Positions 20,244 to 29,757 are shown, counted from the first letter of the stretch. The stretch: 35,944 bases of DNA from Agmasoma carcini (nom. nud.) (GCA_029232285.1 JAOXFI010000034.1:1-35944); one strand, 5' to 3'. Made by a program: numbers and translations. Notes: generated by a model not told the origin, from the sequence alone.

Positions 20244-21009
20244 ATTTTTTATTTTCTAGTTTTTTAAATATAAAATAATTTAATCAAATTAATACAAATT
20301 TTATATCAAAACAAATAAAAAAAAGTAAATATTGATAATTTTGAATTTATTAAAACATAAAATAGTTAGTTATAACAAATATATATACTTAGTTAGTTAT
20401 AACAAATAAAAAAAGTATGAGTTTTCAATAAAGTAAACAATAAAGTATATAATAAAGTTAAATATTAAGTAAAGTGTTATATTTTATATTGTTATTTATT
20501 AACTATTTGACTTGATCAAATTTTTTTAGGTTTAGCTATAAATTTATTAAAAATATATAAAAATAATAAAGTTAATTTTTTTGATATTTAAAATTATTTT
20601 ATAAGGAACAGTAAATAAAGAATGTAATTTTTATGATAAAATTAATGTTTAATTTGAATTGATATATAGCAAATAGAATTTGACTTGATATGGCACATAA
20701 AACATGGTTTTATAATTAATAATATTAGCCCTCCCTTTTCTTTATGTATATCTTAGGAATTAAACTTGGTTTATATCTGAAAATATAAAAAATTTAAATT
20801 TATTTATTCAATATACTTGCTAAGACTAATGTATGAAAAATACAAAGAATATTATAGAGGTTCTACATCTAATTGTATAATATTAAAATATATTTACAAC
20901 TTGATGGAGAAACCTTATAAAACGAGGTAAGTAAAAACTAAAAATCAAATAATAAAATGTTGAAATTCTTTAACTTTTTTATTATTTAAATTTATACCAA
21001 AACTTAATA

Positions 21010-21134
21010 TTAGGCTATAATAAAATTACTACAATGCTATATTTATCTTATTTCATCAATACTTAAGATAAAAACCCTTAAATTAGGCTATAGTAAAATT
21101 AAAACATTTATATTCATCTTACTTCATCAATACT
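21010..21134. repeat. imperfect direct repeat, period about 73
   Basis: TTAGGCTATAATAAAATTA recurs at 21083 with one change. It is followed in both copies by TATATTTATCTTATTTCATC or a close variant and AATACT. Confidence 0.75.
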
Positions 21135-21210
21135 AATTCAAATAATAAAAGATACCATTAGCTATGTATAAATATTTATTTATTACTTGTATCTTCTAAT
21201 ACATTTATTG

Positions 21211-21296
21211 GTATAAATCTATAATATCAAGAATTGACCTAAGCTATTTCAATTATAGTATAAATCTGTAATATCAAGAATTAACTTAAGCTATTC
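21211..21296. repeat. imperfect direct repeat, period 47
   Basis: GTATAAATCTATAATATCAA recurs from 21258 with single-base changes, and both copies continue through GAATT...CTAAGCTATT or a near variant. Confidence 0.8.
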
Positions 21297-21413
21297 ATCA
21301 TAAATTATAATAATACAACTATTTTACATTATTATAACTCTTCAATAATAAAAATAAACATTCATTTGAAACTGTCATCTTTTGTTTCATTTTAAATTTT
21401 TTTACAGCTTAAA

Positions 21414-21419
21414 AAATTT
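21414..21419 (+). promoter_or_regulatory. AAATTT start-proximal box, cullin gene
   Basis: Exact AAATTT ending 4 bases before the ATG at 21424. It favours this start over a frame extension that would begin with TTG at 21382. Confidence 0.5.
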
Positions 21420-21423
21420 TCCG

Positions 21424-23256
21424 ATGGACCACTTACAACTCCTCTTGAACACTTTAGATAAAATGGACCATATTAATTCAATAAAATTAGAGCACGCTGC
21501 ATTAAATACACTCAAGTCTGGCAATAAAACTCAATTCTTCAATAATTACAAGAAAATTATATATTCTCATTTAGAAAATGAATTTAACTTGATTTTACTA
21601 CAAAAATCACCAAAATTATTCATAAGCATCTTTAAAAAATACAAAACTTACTTATGTTCATACTCCAAGTCTATAGGTCCTTTGAACAGATCTGTTTATT
21701 TCTTAAGAAGGAAAAAATCAGTGTATTTAGCTATTTTTCTAAGAAAATTCTATCAATTCATAAGAAAAAACAAAGAATTTATAGCTAAATTATACGTTGA
21801 TGAAGTCTTAAAAGAAAAATCTCGTAAAATAAAAGAATATTATGGCGAAAATACACAAAATAATAATTTAGTTCCAAAATTAAATAAAATCTTCAAAATA
21901 TTTAGAATGAAGATGAAAATAAGCAAAGATGAAGAGGCAATGGAGTTCGAGTTTATTAACAAGGTATTAAATGATGATAACCGTCTTTATACAAATTTAT
22001 CTAAGCTTGATGTTGATTTTATATCTATAGACACAATAAGAAAATATAAATTTGATCAAAATAAGGTTTTTGGTAACTTTATTTCATGTAAAGATCTTGA
22101 ATTATTGGACAAATTCACTAATATAGACCAGTTTTATCATAGTTTTTTAAAAAAGAATCAAAATTATACTTTTGAAAAATTTATTTTGTTTGATTTTTTA
22201 AATAGAAAAATATTAGAGAAAATCAATCTACATGATTTATATGAAGTATATAGAAGAAATATATCTTTTGAACTGATAAAGGATGTATTAAAGCTTATTG
22301 AAGAGTATTTGAAGTATAATACAGGTTTATTCTCTATTTATAAAGAATATGGTGATCTTCTAGATTATGATAGACCCATAGATGATACAGTTTTGGATTT
22401 AAGTGACTATAAAAAGCTTTTTGATTCTGAAAATGAGTTTAATTTTATTGTATTTTGTTTATCAGAAATAAATAAGATTATCTCAGAGACAGAAGACCTG
22501 AATTTCTTTAGAGATTCATATAATATTAATCTTTCTAATAGATTGTTGCTTAATCAAAGTGATTTAGAAAAAGAATGTTTATTTATTAACATTCTTAGAC
22601 AAAATAATTCAAATATATTTCATAAATCATTAAAGATGATTGATGATATCAAGAAAGGCAATAAATCATGTAATAATACACCAAAAAGAACAAAAACTAG
22701 TGTAAATATTGAATATATTCGTTATGGAATATGGCCAACATTTTTAAATCAAGAAAAAAATATTGATATTGAAGTTGAAAAAGTTAAAGCAAATCATTTG
22801 AACAAAAAAGGTAAACATTATTATTTTTACGATTCCTTATCAACATTAAACTTAAGGATATATGATAAGAATATAAAATTGAGTTTTTATCAATATTTGA
22901 TTATAAGTAATCAGTTAAAGGTTGAAAATAGTTTAATTGATTTTCATTTACAACCATTGCTTGAAAATAAGTTAATATATTTAGAGAATGATAAATTTAT
23001 CATAAATAAAGACTTTGATGGAAGTTTGAATTATTTACCTAAATACTTTCCTCTTAAACAGGAGAGTGATGTGATATCAACCATTCGAAAGGATAATATA
23101 CAAATATATGAAGCTAAGCTGATGAGAGTGTTGAAACAGAATAAAAAAATGAAATTAGATGAAGCACTTGAAATATTGAACATTGATAAGATTAAAGGGT
23201 TAGAAGAGAAAGAATATCTTAAGATTGATAATAATTATGTTGAATATTTAAATTAA
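21424..23256 (+). CDS. cullin (scaffold of a cullin-RING ubiquitin ligase)
   Basis: A 610-aa diverged cullin. Cullins bridge a substrate adaptor at their amino end to Rbx1 and an E2 at their carboxyl end. The cullin-homology region is recognisable: FFRDSYNINLSNRLLLNQSD (361-380) matches the FxxYYxxxLAxRLL block, RYGIWPT (433-439) matches TxGxWPT, and LNLRIYDKNIKLSFYQYLII follows. The final winged helix shows ISTIRKDNIQIYEAKLMRVL, then Lys571, at the place of the NEDD8-accepting lysine (IVRIMK in others). It ends KGLEEKEYLKI as in IEGLIEREYL. Typical cullins are 740-820 aa; the amino-terminal repeats are reduced and lysine-rich. I cannot assign the paralogue (Cul1/Cdc53, Cul3 or Cul4). A direct-repeat array starts 20 bases after the stop codon. 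Confidence 0.85.
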   Translation: MDHLQLLLNTLDKMDHINSIKLEHAALNTLKSGNKTQFFNNYKKIIYSHLENEFNLILLQKSPKLFISIFKKYKTYLCSYSKSIGPLNRSVYFLRRKKSVYLAIFLRKFYQFIRKNKEFIAKLYVDEVLKEKSRKIKEYYGENTQNNNLVPKLNKIFKIFRMKMKISKDEEAMEFEFINKVLNDDNRLYTNLSKLDVDFISIDTIRKYKFDQNKVFGNFISCKDLELLDKFTNIDQFYHSFLKKNQNYTFEKFILFDFLNRKILEKINLHDLYEVYRRNISFELIKDVLKLIEEYLKYNTGLFSIYKEYGDLLDYDRPIDDTVLDLSDYKKLFDSENEFNFIVFCLSEINKIISETEDLNFFRDSYNINLSNRLLLNQSDLEKECLFINILRQNNSNIFHKSLKMIDDIKKGNKSCNNTPKRTKTSVNIEYIRYGIWPTFLNQEKNIDIEVEKVKANHLNKKGKHYYFYDSLSTLNLRIYDKNIKLSFYQYLIISNQLKVENSLIDFHLQPLLENKLIYLENDKFIINKDFDGSLNYLPKYFPLKQESDVISTIRKDNIQIYEAKLMRVLKQNKKMKLDEALEILNIDKIKGLEEKEYLKIDNNYVEYLN

Positions 23257-23276
23257 TGTTTTTGAGTAAGTTATTT

Positions 23277-23463
23277 GAAGTCTTTTTTGTATGTAATAAT
23301 ATTTTAATATATTGTAATAGTATATGATCTTTTGGGCTCGTATAATCGAAGCCTTTATTGTATGTAATAATATTTTACATTTTTTAATATTTTTTAATAT
23401 ATTGTAATAGTGGATGATCTTTCGGGCTCGTCATTTGAAGCCTTTATTGTATGTAATAATGTC
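23277..23463. repeat. direct-repeat array just after the cullin gene
   Basis: Three units begin GAAGYCTTTWTTGTATGTAA at 23277, 23348 and 23437 (periods 71 and 89; the third is partial). The first two share ATATTGTAATAGT, then GATGATCTTT or a variant, then GGGCTCGT. The extra length of the middle unit comes from an added AT-rich insert. Possible 3' processing role, unproven. Confidence 0.85.
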
Positions 23464-23707
23464 ATATGATTGACTTTAGCTCATATTTTAATCATAATAA
23501 CATTCAAAAGAAGTATCAGCTTGAAATATTTATAAATAATCATAGTTAATTGATTTTTTTACTAATCAAATATAAGTGTAAAATCGTCATTTATTGGTAT
23601 ATTTAAAAAATCAAAGAAAAAACAAAAATATTTATTTTATAATATTTCAATTTTATAATATTTTGATATTTATAACATTAAACACAACAACAAAATATAA
23701 ATAAAAA

Positions 23708-24574
23708 TCACACCCCCTCAAACTTAAGATCTATGATCACACGTGATAATCTATCAACCTTATCATCATAATCAAAATCTATATATTTAAGACCAATTCG
23801 CCTTCTCAACCTTGTAGATATTTCATATAAGAATTCATGTATAAGTTTACCTTTCTTGATTGATGCTTCATAGCACTTCTTTGAAAACCTTATCTTAAAA
23901 TTTACACAATTCTCACCTCGGCTCACTATAAATTCTTTTGATATTTTATCAATAAATTTTGTGTCAAAATCAACACCATTGGAAGACGCCTCCTCACCTA
24001 TACTTTTATGATGAAAATAACAATTCTTTCCTTGTTTGTATTCCTTTAAAATATTTTTTTCAATAGAATCAGTCGATCTATTGTCTAAGGACAACAAATT
24101 CCTTAAGCTCTTATTTAGAAAATCAAGCTCTTTACTTTTTTCTGATAAGCTTAAATTATTTTTTAATGTTGCATCATTCAAATTAAAATCTGAAGCATAT
24201 TCATCCTCTCTATATTCTATAATAACTTCAACCTCATCAGCATCAATTCCTAATACATCTTTATCAAATATATTTCTCTCTAGCATATCAGATAATTCAA
24301 CATTATCTTTGTTTGTGTATGAGTAGAACTTATTCTCAACCTTTAATCCATTTTTATATTTAGTTATCGTCTTTATCTCACCTTTAATATTTGGTAGAAA
24401 ATCAATCTTTTTATTATTATCATTGATTTCTAGCAGTTTCCTTTGTATACCTAACAATTTACCTAGCTTAATGCTTCTATCAACGTTTTTATTTGTTTTC
24501 TTATAAAAATAACCAGCTATCTCTGAATTACATCCACTTTTTTTAACAATTTCGTTAATTTCTTTATTTGACAT
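23708..24574 (-). CDS. p47/Shp1 (UBX1)-like Cdc48 cofactor
   Basis: A 288-aa protein with the p47 domain order. Residues 5-36 look like the UBA-like helix bundle (EIVKKSGCNSEIAGYF). Residues 68-126 form a SEP domain: YKNGLKVENKFYSY matches LWKNGFSVDDGELRxY, followed by a conserved spacing to VEVIIEYREDEY (115-126). Residues about 215-288 resemble a UBX fold (VNFKIRFSKKC at its start, RVIIDLKF at its end), but the loop that carries the FPR touch-turn in UBX domains is not recognisable. Such proteins recruit Cdc48/p97 to membrane fusion and protein phosphatase-1 regulation. Yeast Shp1 is 423 aa. An AAATTT box lies 9 bases upstream of the start, and the cyclin-fold gene ends 40 bases upstream. 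Confidence 0.72.
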   Translation of the reverse strand: MSNKEINEIVKKSGCNSEIAGYFYKKTNKNVDRSIKLGKLLGIQRKLLEINDNNKKIDFLPNIKGEIKTITKYKNGLKVENKFYSYTNKDNVELSDMLERNIFDKDVLGIDADEVEVIIEYREDEYASDFNLNDATLKNNLSLSEKSKELDFLNKSLRNLLSLDNRSTDSIEKNILKEYKQGKNCYFHHKSIGEEASSNGVDFDTKFIDKISKEFIVSRGENCVNFKIRFSKKCYEASIKKGKLIHEFLYEISTRLRRRIGLKYIDFDYDDKVDRLSRVIIDLKFEGV

Positions 24575-24583
24575 AAAAGGAGA

Positions 24584-24589
24584 AAATTT
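24584..24589 (-). promoter_or_regulatory. AAATTT start-proximal box, p47/Shp1-like gene
   Basis: Exact AAATTT 9 bases upstream of the ATG at 24574, in the 40-base gap to the next gene. Confidence 0.5.
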
Positions 24590-24614
24590 ATAATTTTTAT
24601 ATAGAAAAGGAGAT

Positions 24615-25106
24615 TTATTGATCGTTAGTTAAAAAATCAATTATTTCCTTTTGATTCATCAACTTTACATCATCTAATTCTATTTTGTTGCTATTGATCG
24701 CTTCTTTTACCAAATCATCAATGTTATATTCATTAATATTAACACACATTAAGATTTTATCTAATCGTCGCTCACATTCTTTATAATTCTTCCCAGAATT
24801 AAGCAAACATCCAAGCATCTTTGAATACAAATCAACAAAATAAAAATTAAACTCAAGTTGTTTAAATGCTTCCATTTCTAAACTTAATATCAACTTTTCA
24901 TCAAAGTTTTTAAGCTTTTTCGTAATTAGTTTAATCTCACCATGTATATCTTCAAATTTACAAGCCAGTATATAACACAAGTGGGCCTTATTTATATCAC
25001 TGATATCAAAATTTAATCTATGATAGAGTTGAATGGCTGTACTTTGCACCTTAAGGGGGAATCTAAAGTGTCGATTGAGATATATCAATGTCTCTGGGAC
25101 TTTCAT
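24615..25106 (-). CDS. cyclin-fold protein, possibly cyclin H/Ccl1-like
   Basis: A 163-aa protein, largely alpha-helical. FPLKVQSTAIQLYHRLNF (16-33) and then AHLCYILACKFEDI (41-54) match the first cyclin box helices (xxTAxxYFxRF...LxCxFLACKxEE). LEMEAFKQLEFNFYFVDLY (76-94) matches the helix-4/5 segment ExxLLxxLxFxLxxxxPY. The order and spacing resemble cyclin H (Ccl1), partner of the TFIIH kinase Cdk7/Kin28, better than mitotic cyclins. At half the usual 300-390 aa, it would hold one cyclin box and a reduced second. A TFIIB-type or Orc6-type cyclin fold is an alternative. An AAATTT box lies 3 bases from the start. Confidence 0.55.
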   Translation of the reverse strand: MKVPETLIYLNRHFRFPLKVQSTAIQLYHRLNFDISDINKAHLCYILACKFEDIHGEIKLITKKLKNFDEKLILSLEMEAFKQLEFNFYFVDLYSKMLGCLLNSGKNYKECERRLDKILMCVNINEYNIDDLVKEAINSNKIELDDVKLMNQKEIIDFLTNDQ

Positions 25107-25109
25107 GAA

Positions 25110-25115
25110 AAATTT
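25110..25115 (-). promoter_or_regulatory. AAATTT start-proximal box, cyclin-fold gene
   Basis: Exact AAATTT 3 bases upstream of the ATG at 25106. Confidence 0.5.
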
Positions 25116-25454
25116 TTAAAGTTAGATTGTTATTTGTAAGTCTAAGTGATGGAAAGGTTATTTAAATAATAAGTATATGTAAAGAAAGACATAGGTTAAT
25201 TCTCAAAGCATTATATATAACTTTTGTTCTTTAAATCTATAAAATTTATACAAATTTATTTATCAAATATCAACAGTTCAATTTTTATAAATTGAAATGA
25301 CTAAATATAATTTCTAAATTATTTGTAAAAATTTAAATATCAACAGAATTTTATGAAAAATCACCTTAAAACATTTCTCATTAACAAATTTAACCTTGTT
25401 TCACTACAAAATGCATCCTAAAAATATCAAAACAAACAAAAATGTCATTACCAT
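25116..25454. other. spacer, nothing recognised
   Basis: AT-rich gap between the cyclin-fold gene and RPT6. Further AAATTT-like words occur, but there is no frame or RNA gene. Confidence 0.5.
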
Positions 25455-26618
25455 TTATTTCATGTCATTTCTTGTGTTTGTACTCTTCTTCATCACCTTA
25501 GAAACAGCCATCTCAAAATCTTCTTGCGTCACATGAACTCTCCTCTCTCTAAGAGCAAACATACCAGCTTCAGTACAAGTAGCCTTCACCTCCGCACCAC
25601 AAGAACCAACAAGTCTGTCTGCTATCTTCTCCAAATCAATATTTTTTGATAAATTCATAGCTCGGGCATGAATCTTAAGAATTTCAAGTCTTGCCGATCG
25701 CTTTGGATGAGGAAATTCAATCTTTCTATCAATTCTACCAGGCCTTAACAAAGCTGGATCTAAAATATCAATCCTGTTCGTGGCCATTATCACTTTAATG
25801 TTCTGCGTAGACTCAAACCCATCTAGCTGGTTAAGTAACTCCAACATGGTCCTTTGTACTTCACTATCAGAGTTTCTTCCACTATCTGCTCTTGTTGATC
25901 CAATAGAATCAATTTCATCCATAAAAATAATGGAAGGGGCATTCTCACGAGCCATTATAAACAACTCTCTTACCATTCTTGATCCTTCACCTATGTACTT
26001 TTGGACCAACTCAGATCCAACAACTCTTATAAAATTACAATCTGTATGATGTGCAACAGCCCTTGCAAGTAAAGTTTTACCAGTCCCAGGAGGTCCATAC
26101 AAAAGAACTCCTTTGGGTTGTGAGATACCCAAATTTTCAAAGTATTGCGGATGAACAACCGGAAGTTCAATCACCTCCTTGATTTCCTTTATCTGTTCAT
26201 CTAGACCACCAACCATTGCATATGTACAATCAGGCACTTTCTCTACCATCATTAAACTGACCAAAGGATCAACCTTAGTTGGTAATATTCTGTGTATAGC
26301 AGAGGTATCAGATTGTAAAGCAACCCTAACACCTGCTTTTATCTTTGTATAATCAACATTTTCCTCTACATTAACTATAAACTTACCATCCGGATGCTTC
26401 TTCACTAAGGCTTTTCGTCCACCCATTTGTTTTACTACAACACCAACATCAGAAGAACTTTCCTGTACAATACTAATTTCTTCTTTCATTTCACGAACCT
26501 CTTTGTTAAGTTCTGCTCTTTGTGCCTCTAAACGCTTCAATGTAGACCTCTCATCTTCTATCAGATGGTTTAATTGCCTTTCCTTGTATTCAAAATATTT
26601 TTGGGAATAGTTTGACAT
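25455..26618 (-). CDS. RPT6: 26S proteasome regulatory ATPase Rpt6
   Basis: A 387-aa AAA+ ATPase of the 19S base ring, which unfolds ubiquitinated substrates and feeds them to the 20S core. The subunit is Rpt6 (SUG1/PSMC5) by its own signatures: coiled coil with [19 protein letters not shown] (about 29-48), [16 protein letters not shown] (115-130), [20 protein letters not shown] and [13 protein letters not shown]. Catalytic elements are Walker A GPPGTGKT (175-182), Walker B IIFMDE (230-235), sensor ATN (279-281) and arginine fingers in LRPGR (Arg292, Arg295). [18 protein letters not shown] ends the C-domain. The length is near the usual 400 and only the extreme tail differs. The TrpRS stop codon lies 45 bases upstream. 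TTACCC and an AAATTT box precede the start. Confidence 0.98.
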   Translation of the reverse strand: MSNYSQKYFEYKERQLNHLIEDERSTLKRLEAQRAELNKEVREMKEEISIVQESSSDVGVVVKQMGGRKALVKKHPDGKFIVNVEENVDYTKIKAGVRVALQSDTSAIHRILPTKVDPLVSLMMVEKVPDCTYAMVGGLDEQIKEIKEVIELPVVHPQYFENLGISQPKGVLLYGPPGTGKTLLARAVAHHTDCNFIRVVGSELVQKYIGEGSRMVRELFIMARENAPSIIFMDEIDSIGSTRADSGRNSDSEVQRTMLELLNQLDGFESTQNIKVIMATNRIDILDPALLRPGRIDRKIEFPHPKRSARLEILKIHARAMNLSKNIDLEKIADRLVGSCGAEVKATCTEAGMFALRERRVHVTQEDFEMAVSKVMKKSTNTRNDMK

Positions 26619-26629
26619 TAGGGTAACAA

Positions 26630-26635
26630 AAATTT
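26630..26635 (-). promoter_or_regulatory. AAATTT start-proximal box, RPT6
   Basis: Exact AAATTT 11 bases upstream of the ATG at 26618. A CCC triplet lies between the box and the ATG, a second element I recall from microsporidian promoters. Confidence 0.5.
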
Positions 26636-26663
26636 TAAAAACAAAATTTAACTGAAAAGATTT

Positions 26664-27866
26664 TTATTCATTTTTGTTATCAAGATTCAAAGCACAAATC
26701 TTATCACCAATAAACTTGGCATCATCCATAAAATTCTTTACATCTTCATCAGTAACAAGCTTCCTCTTCTCTTGGTAATCCTTGATAAAGTTCTGAACAA
26801 CTTCAATACATTTGTTCTTCACTTCAGAAGTCAACATTTCTCCAGATTCATAACTTTTACGTATCCTTTCCAGGTCCTCATCATCATTATAGAAGAATTT
26901 AAGATATTGATATGCTACGTCAAGTTCTGTATTGGCACCAAGCTTTCTTTGTTCAGCCAATGTTTGCTTTCCACCCGAGAATGCATACTTTGTAATTTTC
27001 TTTTTGATTGTTTCCATATCATCATTCAAATAAATTGAAGAACTGGAATCTGAAGCGCTCATCTTACGGTTAGGACCTCTTAAATCGGGTAATAGACTCA
27101 CATAGATTGAGGCTGGTTTGCGCTCATTTAATTTTTCAGCTTTCTCTCTACACAACCTGAAGTATGGATCTTGATCAATAGCACATGGTATCAAACATCT
27201 TGCGTTAGGGTTTAAAAATTCAAAAGAGGTGGGGAAAGATGGAACAATTTGCTTAACTGGATAGGCAATTTGTCCTACCTTTGATTCTTCTGTGAACCCA
27301 AATACTTTGATGGCTTCATTCAAAGTAATCAATTTGCTAGTCTTACAAACATTAATGTTAAATGGTTCTTTGTGCTTTAAATTACCAAATATGTAAGTAA
27401 GTTTAGGGTCCAAACCAAATGCTATAATATCTTTGATGTTGCTATACATAAAGCCCCTAATAGTTTCTAAGCTATGATCTGACCACAAAAATTTTTCATC
27501 ATCTGTCATTTGAATAATCAGTTTACATTTGAACGTTTGTTGAAGGTACTTTGAAAGTACGAAGGGTATTGAATGACCTATATGCATACTAGAACTTGAT
27601 GGACCTCTTCCTGTATAGATATAGAAATCATCACCCTTTGAAATGGAATCCAATATCTTATCAAAGTCCCTGTGGGCAAATACGAGTTTTCTTGTAAAAA
27701 AGTGATGAGGCTTAGAATTAAGTATCTTATTCAATGTAGTTACATGTGAGTCTTCAACTTTCTTGCATCCAAATTGAGTGATCAAGTGGTCGTAGTTGAT
27801 GGTTTTCATTTCATTATCTTTACATTCAACTTTGACTTCCCATGGTGTAATCTTCTGCTCTGCCAT
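26664..27866 (-). CDS. WRS1: cytosolic tryptophanyl-tRNA synthetase
   Basis: A 400-aa class I aminoacyl-tRNA synthetase that charges tRNA-Trp in the cytoplasm. It opens with the eukaryotic/archaeal-type ITPWEV, then FFTRKLVFAHRDFDKIL. ATP-binding signatures are HIGH (95-98, in GPSSSSMHIGHSIPF) and KMSAS (268-272, a standard KMSKS variant). IQMTDDEKFLW, PCAIDQDPYFR (about 227-237) and GPNRKMSASD are diagnostic of TrpRS. Yeast Wrs1 is 432 aa, so this is a full catalytic and anticodon-binding enzyme with a minimal front end. I chose the ATG at 27866. An in-frame reading 59 codons longer exists, but its extra residues look random and an AAATTT box sits 18 bases before this ATG. Confidence 0.97.
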   Translation of the reverse strand: MAEQKITPWEVKVECKDNEMKTINYDHLITQFGCKKVEDSHVTTLNKILNSKPHHFFTRKLVFAHRDFDKILDSISKGDDFYIYTGRGPSSSSMHIGHSIPFVLSKYLQQTFKCKLIIQMTDDEKFLWSDHSLETIRGFMYSNIKDIIAFGLDPKLTYIFGNLKHKEPFNINVCKTSKLITLNEAIKVFGFTEESKVGQIAYPVKQIVPSFPTSFEFLNPNARCLIPCAIDQDPYFRLCREKAEKLNERKPASIYVSLLPDLRGPNRKMSASDSSSSIYLNDDMETIKKKITKYAFSGGKQTLAEQRKLGANTELDVAYQYLKFFYNDDEDLERIRKSYESGEMLTSEVKNKCIEVVQNFIKDYQEKRKLVTDEDVKNFMDDAKFIGDKICALNLDNKNE

Positions 27867-27884
27867 GAGAATTTTTTTTTTGAA

Positions 27885-27890
27885 AAATTT
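27885..27890 (-). promoter_or_regulatory. AAATTT start-proximal box, TrpRS gene
   Basis: Exact AAATTT 18 bases upstream of the ATG at 27866. It would lie inside the coding region if the longer frame were used, so it supports the short form. Confidence 0.5.
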
Positions 27891-28359
27891 ATAGGTAAAA
27901 AGGGGTATCTGATGATTAATGATTAGGTGCAAACGTTGGTAAATTTTGTATGTAAATATGACCTTTTTATCATTAAGAGAAATATGTTTTAGTATTATAT
28001 ACATTTGTAGTTTGTAAATATCATTATGTAGTTTAAAATACAATCACATATTTATATGTGAATATTACATGTATGTATCTCTATAATGCATATAATTTTA
28101 TGATTGATTTCTTTTCATGTACTAATTTTATTTTAAGCTATAATTTAGATTTTCGAAAATATTAGATTTTAACATATAAGGGTCACGCTATAGTAAAACC
28201 TATACCCACAATATTTAATATATTATGGATATTGCTGTAAAATTAGAATATAAAAATTAGAATTTAAACACTTTTGATTTGTGTTTTATTATTTTTTTTT
28301 GTATTATCAGCTATACTTAACATAAAGCTTTGCAAAGTGATAACACCGTTAATATAAAC

Positions 28360-28555
28360 TATAACAGGTTAGACATAGGTATACGGGTAACCTTGTTCAC
28401 TATAGGAGACTGGTTGTGGTAGATAGACATACACCTCTTCTTTAAGATATAAGCTGGTTGGTGTGTGTAATAGCACTAAGCCAGCTACAACTGCATCTTA
28501 TAGTATTGTGTCTTACTGTTGCCATCTAAGAAGGTTTAAGATAGCATGACAATAA
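28360..28555. other. GC-richer patch with three hairpins, possible structured RNA
   Basis: This stretch stands out from its very AT-rich surroundings. AACAGGTTA (28363-28371) pairs with TAACCTTGTT (28388-28397). TAAGAT plus AGCTGGTTGGTG (28443-28463) pairs with CACTAAGCCAGCT plus ATCTTA (28474-28500). TGTTGCCATCT (28517-28527) pairs with AGATAGCATGACA (28539-28551) with mismatches. I could not match it to snRNA, SRP, RNase P or tRNA motifs. The minus strand also holds a 42-codon open stretch without a start. Function and strand unknown. Confidence 0.3.
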
Positions 28556-28819
28556 AGTTTTTAACAAAGCATGATAGCGTATGATTATTATCACCATTTT
28601 TCGTCCTTTTAACTTCCATTTTGATTAATATTATTTGAACTAAGGTTTTTATTTGCAGATTTAGTTTTTCTCCTTTTGTAAATTGATTACACTTTAAATT
28701 CTTTGTAGAAAACACGAATATGAGCGGAAAGGTTAAAATCAGTTAAAAAATATTTGAAAAAAAACACTTTGATGATGTTATATTTCCGAACGAGAACCTT
28801 TTTTATATTTTTAATGATT

Positions 28820-29480
28820 TAAAATACCAAAAAACGGGTTATTAGTAAAGACCCTCCCCAGTAAATGAAATTGTTAAATTTATAAAAATAAATATATTGG
28901 TTGTGTAAGTAGATTTTGTGAATAAATTTAATTTTATTATTATAGCTAGATCTAGCGATAAATTTTAACAAGATAACGATCCTAATCATAAAAATATATG
29001 ATCAAGACCAATATTAATCTAATTATGACAACAAGACTGGATGTTTAAGTTAAGAGATAAAATACCATCTACAGTTTTTTAATATTTCAGGAGAAATATT
29101 AATATTTATAAGTTCAAAAAATATATAAAGTTTTGCTTGGAGGTGTATTAAGAACAATAAACTTATACAGTTTCTTTAGAATTTATTAAAAAATTACATA
29201 ACAATCAAGCCCTGAATTTACCTGAGTAAATTTCTGTATTAATTTTAAATAACTCATCAATTAAGTCTTTTGAATATATAAACATTAATGTAATGGATTG
29301 GGCATCACCAAATTTCTGACTATAACAATATAGAGCATCTATAGATATATTTTAAGCAAAAATTTAATAATCAAAATGAACAAAATGTAGCCGGAAATTG
29401 ACAAGGAACTATATAAAGCATTGGTTGATTATATGTATTATTGAATTATAATTATTTTCTGATAATTGGTACTCATTATT
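28820..29480 (+). pseudogene. decayed Tc1-like transposase relic
   Basis: Plus-strand Tc1 landmarks in order: GCVSRF (about 28899-28916, the WGCFS motif), QDNDPNHK (28969-28992, second catalytic Asp block) and INVMDWASPNF (about 29283-29315, the W(P)xxSPDLNPIE block). Stops and frameshifts lie between them. It points the same way as the full-length element just downstream but differs strongly, so it is an older, separate insertion. Confidence 0.55.
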
Positions 29481-29757
29481 ATGATTAATATGGTTTTTGA
29501 TATTAACGTTGTCTAACGTATAGACTTCTGGAGCAACACTTGGTTCATCTCTAAAAAAATTACATTGTGGTAATTTTATTTTAAATTCCTAATACTTCAT
29601 CCAGAATGTAAATTTTTTGTCCGAATCATGATAAAATGGTGTATTTTATACATGATATAGAATAATAGATATGTTATATTTCATATAAATGGTTTTAATA
29701 TAAATCTTTGTTTTATTACCCTTTATACTATATTTTTTAAAATTATTCAAATAATTA

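Larger units (their letters stand above)
20244..21413. other. spacer upstream of the cullin gene
   Basis: It holds two pairs of direct repeats (about 73 and 47 bases period, near 21010-21130 and 21211-21296). A 33-codon frame at 20829 is followed by GGTAAGT. No credible gene is seen. Confidence 0.45.

Noticed and set aside
20829..20935. 33-codon frame followed by GGTAAGT, like a first exon with a microsporidian 5' splice site
   Set aside because: The nearest plausible acceptor (ATTAG at about 21012) leads to a stop after two codons. The peptide matches nothing, and no second exon was found.
21382..21423. Longer cullin start and a TTTTTTTACAG acceptor-like tract just before the ATG
   Set aside because: The longer frame needs TTG, and no upstream exon or donor is evident. 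AAATTT 4 bases from the ATG gives a simpler start.
27867..28043. 59-codon amino-terminal extension of TrpRS, as an organelle-targeting signal
   Set aside because: Its residues look like translated AT-rich leader, it would swallow the AAATTT box, and microsporidian mitosomes are not expected to need an imported TrpRS.
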